Source of the DNA: Oegoconia quadripuncta
Lineage: Eukaryota; Arthropoda; Insecta; Lepidoptera; Autostichidae
Length of the DNA stretch: 64,000 nt
Assembly: GCA_949316235.1 (NCBI GenBank)
Contig: OX438750.1
Coordinates: 372,001-436,000 of the forward strand
Reading direction: 5' to 3'
This document shows, in pieces, positions 61,363 to 64,000 of this stretch. Made by a program: the position numbers and the translations under genes. How positions within the stretch are numbered: position 1 is the stretch's first letter; the number at the start of each line of letters is the position of its first letter. The notes under the pieces are model-generated. The model was not told where the DNA came from. It saw nothing but the letters and a program-made list of their open reading frames with translations, and did no database searches.

Positions 61363-61491
61363 CTGCAAGGGTTCATCTTCCGTGTATTGACTAAACATCT
61401 CAGTTGGTAGGCAACGCAGTAAAGAACGGAGTTTTATATTCTGTCACGCAAACAGAAGACAGAAATGAAACAAGCAATAAGTTACTTGCAA

Positions 61492-61966
61492 CTAGGGTTA
61501 CCAGTCGATAAAAGCTTGCTGGAAAATTGCCGGACTTTTGTAGCAAATTCCGGACATAGCACCATATTCATAGAATTTTTTTTTTTTTGTAATTCAAACA
61601 CTAGCGCTCGTTTGAAACGTCACCAGTAGTCACCCATTTAACGTCTGACCGCGTCACACGTTGCTTAACTTCACTAATCGAAAACGAATAGCGACTTCAA
61701 CTGCGCTACGAGTGCTTGTATCTATTACCGTTTAAGTTATGCCAGCGGCATACTCATTCATTATTTTATACATATTCAGGATTATAAAATATTTTTTTTA
61801 GGTATTTTTTTGATGTATCAATACTTACAGCTTAAAATTGAATATATTCTAATTTAATTTTCATGATGACACAACCGTCTGGAAGTTTCGGACATTTCCG
61901 GACGAAAAATTAAACGCGACATGTGCGGAAATTTACCGAAACGTGAATATAGAAGAGCAGCAACCC
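61492..61966. mobile_element. Possible hAT-like MITE
   Basis: Ends TAGGGTTACCAGTCG and AGCAGCAACCCTA are loosely mirrored, with subterminal 'ccggac' words on both sides. No clear 8-bp duplication, so the call is weak. Confidence 0.35.
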
Positions 61967-62106
61967 TACATACAAGTCACATCGTTGGAAAATGTATTGC
62001 GTCTATTTATTACTCTGGCTTGTTTAGCTTTTGCATTTACTTAGGTAATTTCGTATGTAACGGTAACAAACATATCTAAAATATAATTATATAGCTTCAA
62101 TAGAGT

Positions 62107-62695
62107 AAAAATCCGTCTATGCGTTATGTAATTTCTTATAAATCTTGTAAAGTATTAAAAATACGACAATTATTTAAAATAAATATCGTACTTGAAAAGC
62201 ACAATAGTCTTCCATATAGCACTGAAATTACTAACAAAAGACGAAACGATATAGTTTGCCCTAAGAACGCAGGAACAAAACATGCATTTTCATCTAGATT
62301 TTACGTGTTCCTAGGACCACTTCTTTATAATAGATTAAATGCAAAAATTGCCATGTACCACCTTACCTACAGTCATAATAAGAAATTACTACAAGATTTT
62401 CTTCAAAATTTGACCTACGAGGATACAGAGAAGTTATTGACTGTCTTGAAGTAACCTTTAAGCATAGATTTATTCTGTATATGTACTTTATTTATAGATT
62501 TTTAGCTTATATCTATATGATTATATTATTTTAAGTCATAGAAGCCCTAGCTTCGCCTGAACCACAGGATTTTCCTAGTTCAGGCACTAGTGTTACAGTT
62601 GCAATAAGTATCAATATATATGTAGATTTTATGTTTTAATGTACCATAAGAATTAATAAATATATTTGGTTTGGTTTGATTTGAATTAATAAAGT
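62107..62695 (+). mobile_element. LINE-8 3' end
   Basis: Coding end at 62119-62454, UTR 'ccctagcttcgcctgaacca' and a 'ttggtttggtttgatttg' tail. Confidence 0.75.
62119..62454 (+). pseudogene. LINE-8 ORF2 C-terminus
   Basis: 111 codons: RYVISYKSCKVLKIRQLFKI ... NSLPYSTEITNKRRNDIVCP ... FYVFLGPLLYNRLNAKIAMY ... LLQDFLQNLTYEDTEKLL. The GPLLYNrLN ... FL..L.YEdtE.LL ending is a C-terminal type seen in another branch of insect LINEs. It differs from all the other LINE ends in this window. The start Met is internal and the catalytic part is missing. Confidence 0.7.
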
Positions 62696-62778
62696 TAACA
62701 ATAAATAATCATTTATTTAATCATTATTAAATAATTTTAATATTAACTCCGTCAATAGATTCAGCTTTATTTATTATT

Positions 62779-63288
62779 GTAGAGAGACAATGTATGTGAC
62801 GTAATGCGTACTCCAATGTAATCAGTGGGTTAGCGAACGATTGCACTGCGTGGGCTCGCGAGTCGTTCCCCGTCGCGCTCCTCGCTAACCCCACTGATGA
62901 CAAACTATAAAGTTCAAGCATTTATTTCAACGTAAGACGATGACGAAGATATGACGAAGACGATGATATCATTTGTTGAATGTCAATTTAAATCTACTGG
63001 AAATAAAAAAGGCTTATTGCATTTATCTGTCAGTCGGTATGTCCAAGCTACTACCGCTTCGGAAAAAGAAATGATCTGTGGGAAAAGAAGCGGCGCAAGA
63101 AACCCACCGGATCATTGTTGTCCTTTTTTTATTAAAAAAAATAAAGTATATAACTAATACAATTTTATAATTTTGCACCAAGCGTGTTTGTCATTCAGGT
63201 AGTCACTAATTTTATAATACCTTTTTTTGCTAGTGTTATTTTGACATTTGAGTAGGCACGCATTACGTCACATACATTGTGCCCCTAC
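62779..63288. mobile_element. 510-bp TIR structure enclosing a LINE-3 piece
   Basis: Left ACAATGTATGTGACGTAATG and right complement within GTAG...CTAC ends. Inside the left end a hairpin (cagtgggttagcga / tcgctaaccccactg) occurs at 62823-62896. The sequence outside (ttttaatattaactccgtca) is present on both sides in direct orientation (62735 and 63312). Confidence 0.55.
62915..63250 (-). mobile_element. LINE-3 3' end inside the TIR structure
   Basis: 'catttatttcaacgtaagac', 'gaagcggcgcaagaaaccca', 'caggtagtcactaattttat' match 9085-9430. The insertion carries a short (GATGACGAA)n-like slip. Confidence 0.75.
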
Positions 63289-64000
63289 ATTATTATTATA
63301 AATAATAATTTTAATATTAACTCCGTCAATAGATCTAGCTTTATTTATTATTATTAAGTACTTTACATGATCTTAAACAATGCCCCAAACAAACTGTTTG
63401 GCTCAGTTTGTCTGCAGAACTCGAGTCTCACAAAAAGTTATACAAGGTTATGCTCCAACACCATCCTGAGGACACTGGTCGACAAGTGGGATTCCGTGAT
63501 GCTGCGGCACTGGATACGCTTGCACACATCCAAATAGTGCTTATTCCCTTCTGTTCACAGTTTTTATAGAATAGTGTAATTTACTTGTAAGTTACTAACC
63601 AAAATATGGGTCTAATCCTGAATTAAATGTTTTTTTATTATTATTTTATACCAAAAAGCCGATACTCCGTAATTAGACTATATATTTTGCAATCAATTTG
63701 GCTAGAAAAAAATAAAATAAAAATGAAGGATTGTTGCGAATTCAGGTACTGTTACGTTTCCAAAGGTTGTTTATCATTCATTAATTAGATAAATAATTAA
63801 AGAAAAAATATAACATCATATTATTTTTGCGGCCGCAATCGATTCTATACGTGCTTCTGACCAAACTGATTTCATGTCTCAGTTAGCTATACAATATAAC
63901 CTTGTATATTACCTAGTTATAAATAGACGTTAGTATTGATTAAATACTTAGGAGTTAAGGTTATCTTATAAGAGTTTTTTGAATAGTTTGGACAATTTGC
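63289..64000. other. Window end, no gene seen
   Basis: One frame near 63450-63570 reads VMLQHHPEDTGRQVGFRDAA without a domain I can name. 'tttgcggccgcaatcgattc' near 63827 is an isolated GC-rich word. No repeat family was assigned. Confidence 0.35.

Overview
This window looks like gene-poor, AT-rich genomic DNA from a moth or butterfly (Lepidoptera). The inference rests on the repeats. They include several tRNA-derived SINE families, many 5'-truncated non-LTR retrotransposon (LINE) tails, and short interspersed elements with a 'gcccgcggcttcgcc' end, all of types I associate with lepidopteran genomes. I found no complete host protein gene, no rRNA or tRNA gene, no CRISPR array and nothing prokaryotic. 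Nearly all the short open frames are chance frames or C-terminal remnants of transposon proteins.

Family names are mine, for use within this window only. SINE-1 has a tRNA-like head and a 3' end gtgcat + A-tail. SINE-2 and SINE-3 share a 3' half. SINE-4 is a fourth tRNA-headed family. LINE-1 to LINE-11 are non-LTR retrotransposon 3' ends, told apart by their reverse-transcriptase C-termini or tails. The DNA elements are MITE-A (about 415 bp, 7 copies), HARB-N (about 300-330 bp, 3-bp target duplications, 7 copies or fragments), TC-L and TC-K (TACAGGG termini on TA), P-MITE (two copies of 345 bp with 8-bp duplications and a THAP-type exon relic), a hAT-type element, a 356-bp and a 119-bp MITE, and the J and I families. 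S, M, Q, AA, DD, EE, GG, H and II are unclassified repeats.

Layout. 0-12 kb: MITE-A, the S palindrome, the mariner-like TC-L with a transposase C-terminus, SINEs, TC-K, HARB-N, a LINE-3 remnant and a tandemly duplicated repeat. 12.5-14 kb: a short frame starting like an OTU cysteine protease, next to a nearly perfect inverted duplication that carries a LanC-like exon fragment. 15-26 kb: the two P-MITE copies flanking a LINE-rich stretch, including LINE-1 inside LINE-2 and a 180-bp tandem array inside LINE-1. 26-36 kb: mostly SINEs plus an inverted pair of J/I/HARB-N blocks, one of which carries an extra MITE. 36-52 kb: dense nesting (LINE in SINE, MITE in SINE, MITE in LINE, LINE in LINE in I element). 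52-64 kb: SINE-2/3/4, LINE-1/4/6/8 remnants and a TIR structure holding a LINE-3 piece.

Two relationships tie the repeats together. SINE-1 and LINE-1 have similar 3' ends, which suggests LINE-1-type enzymes moved SINE-1. LINE-2, LINE-3 and LINE-4 encode related reverse-transcriptase C-termini. The strongest leads are the P-type MITEs with a THAP exon relic, the OTU/LanC inverted duplication, the long-TIR mariner-like element, and the natural empty/occupied site pair in the 32.7-35.7 kb inverted block. All calls were made by eye, without database or alignment tools.
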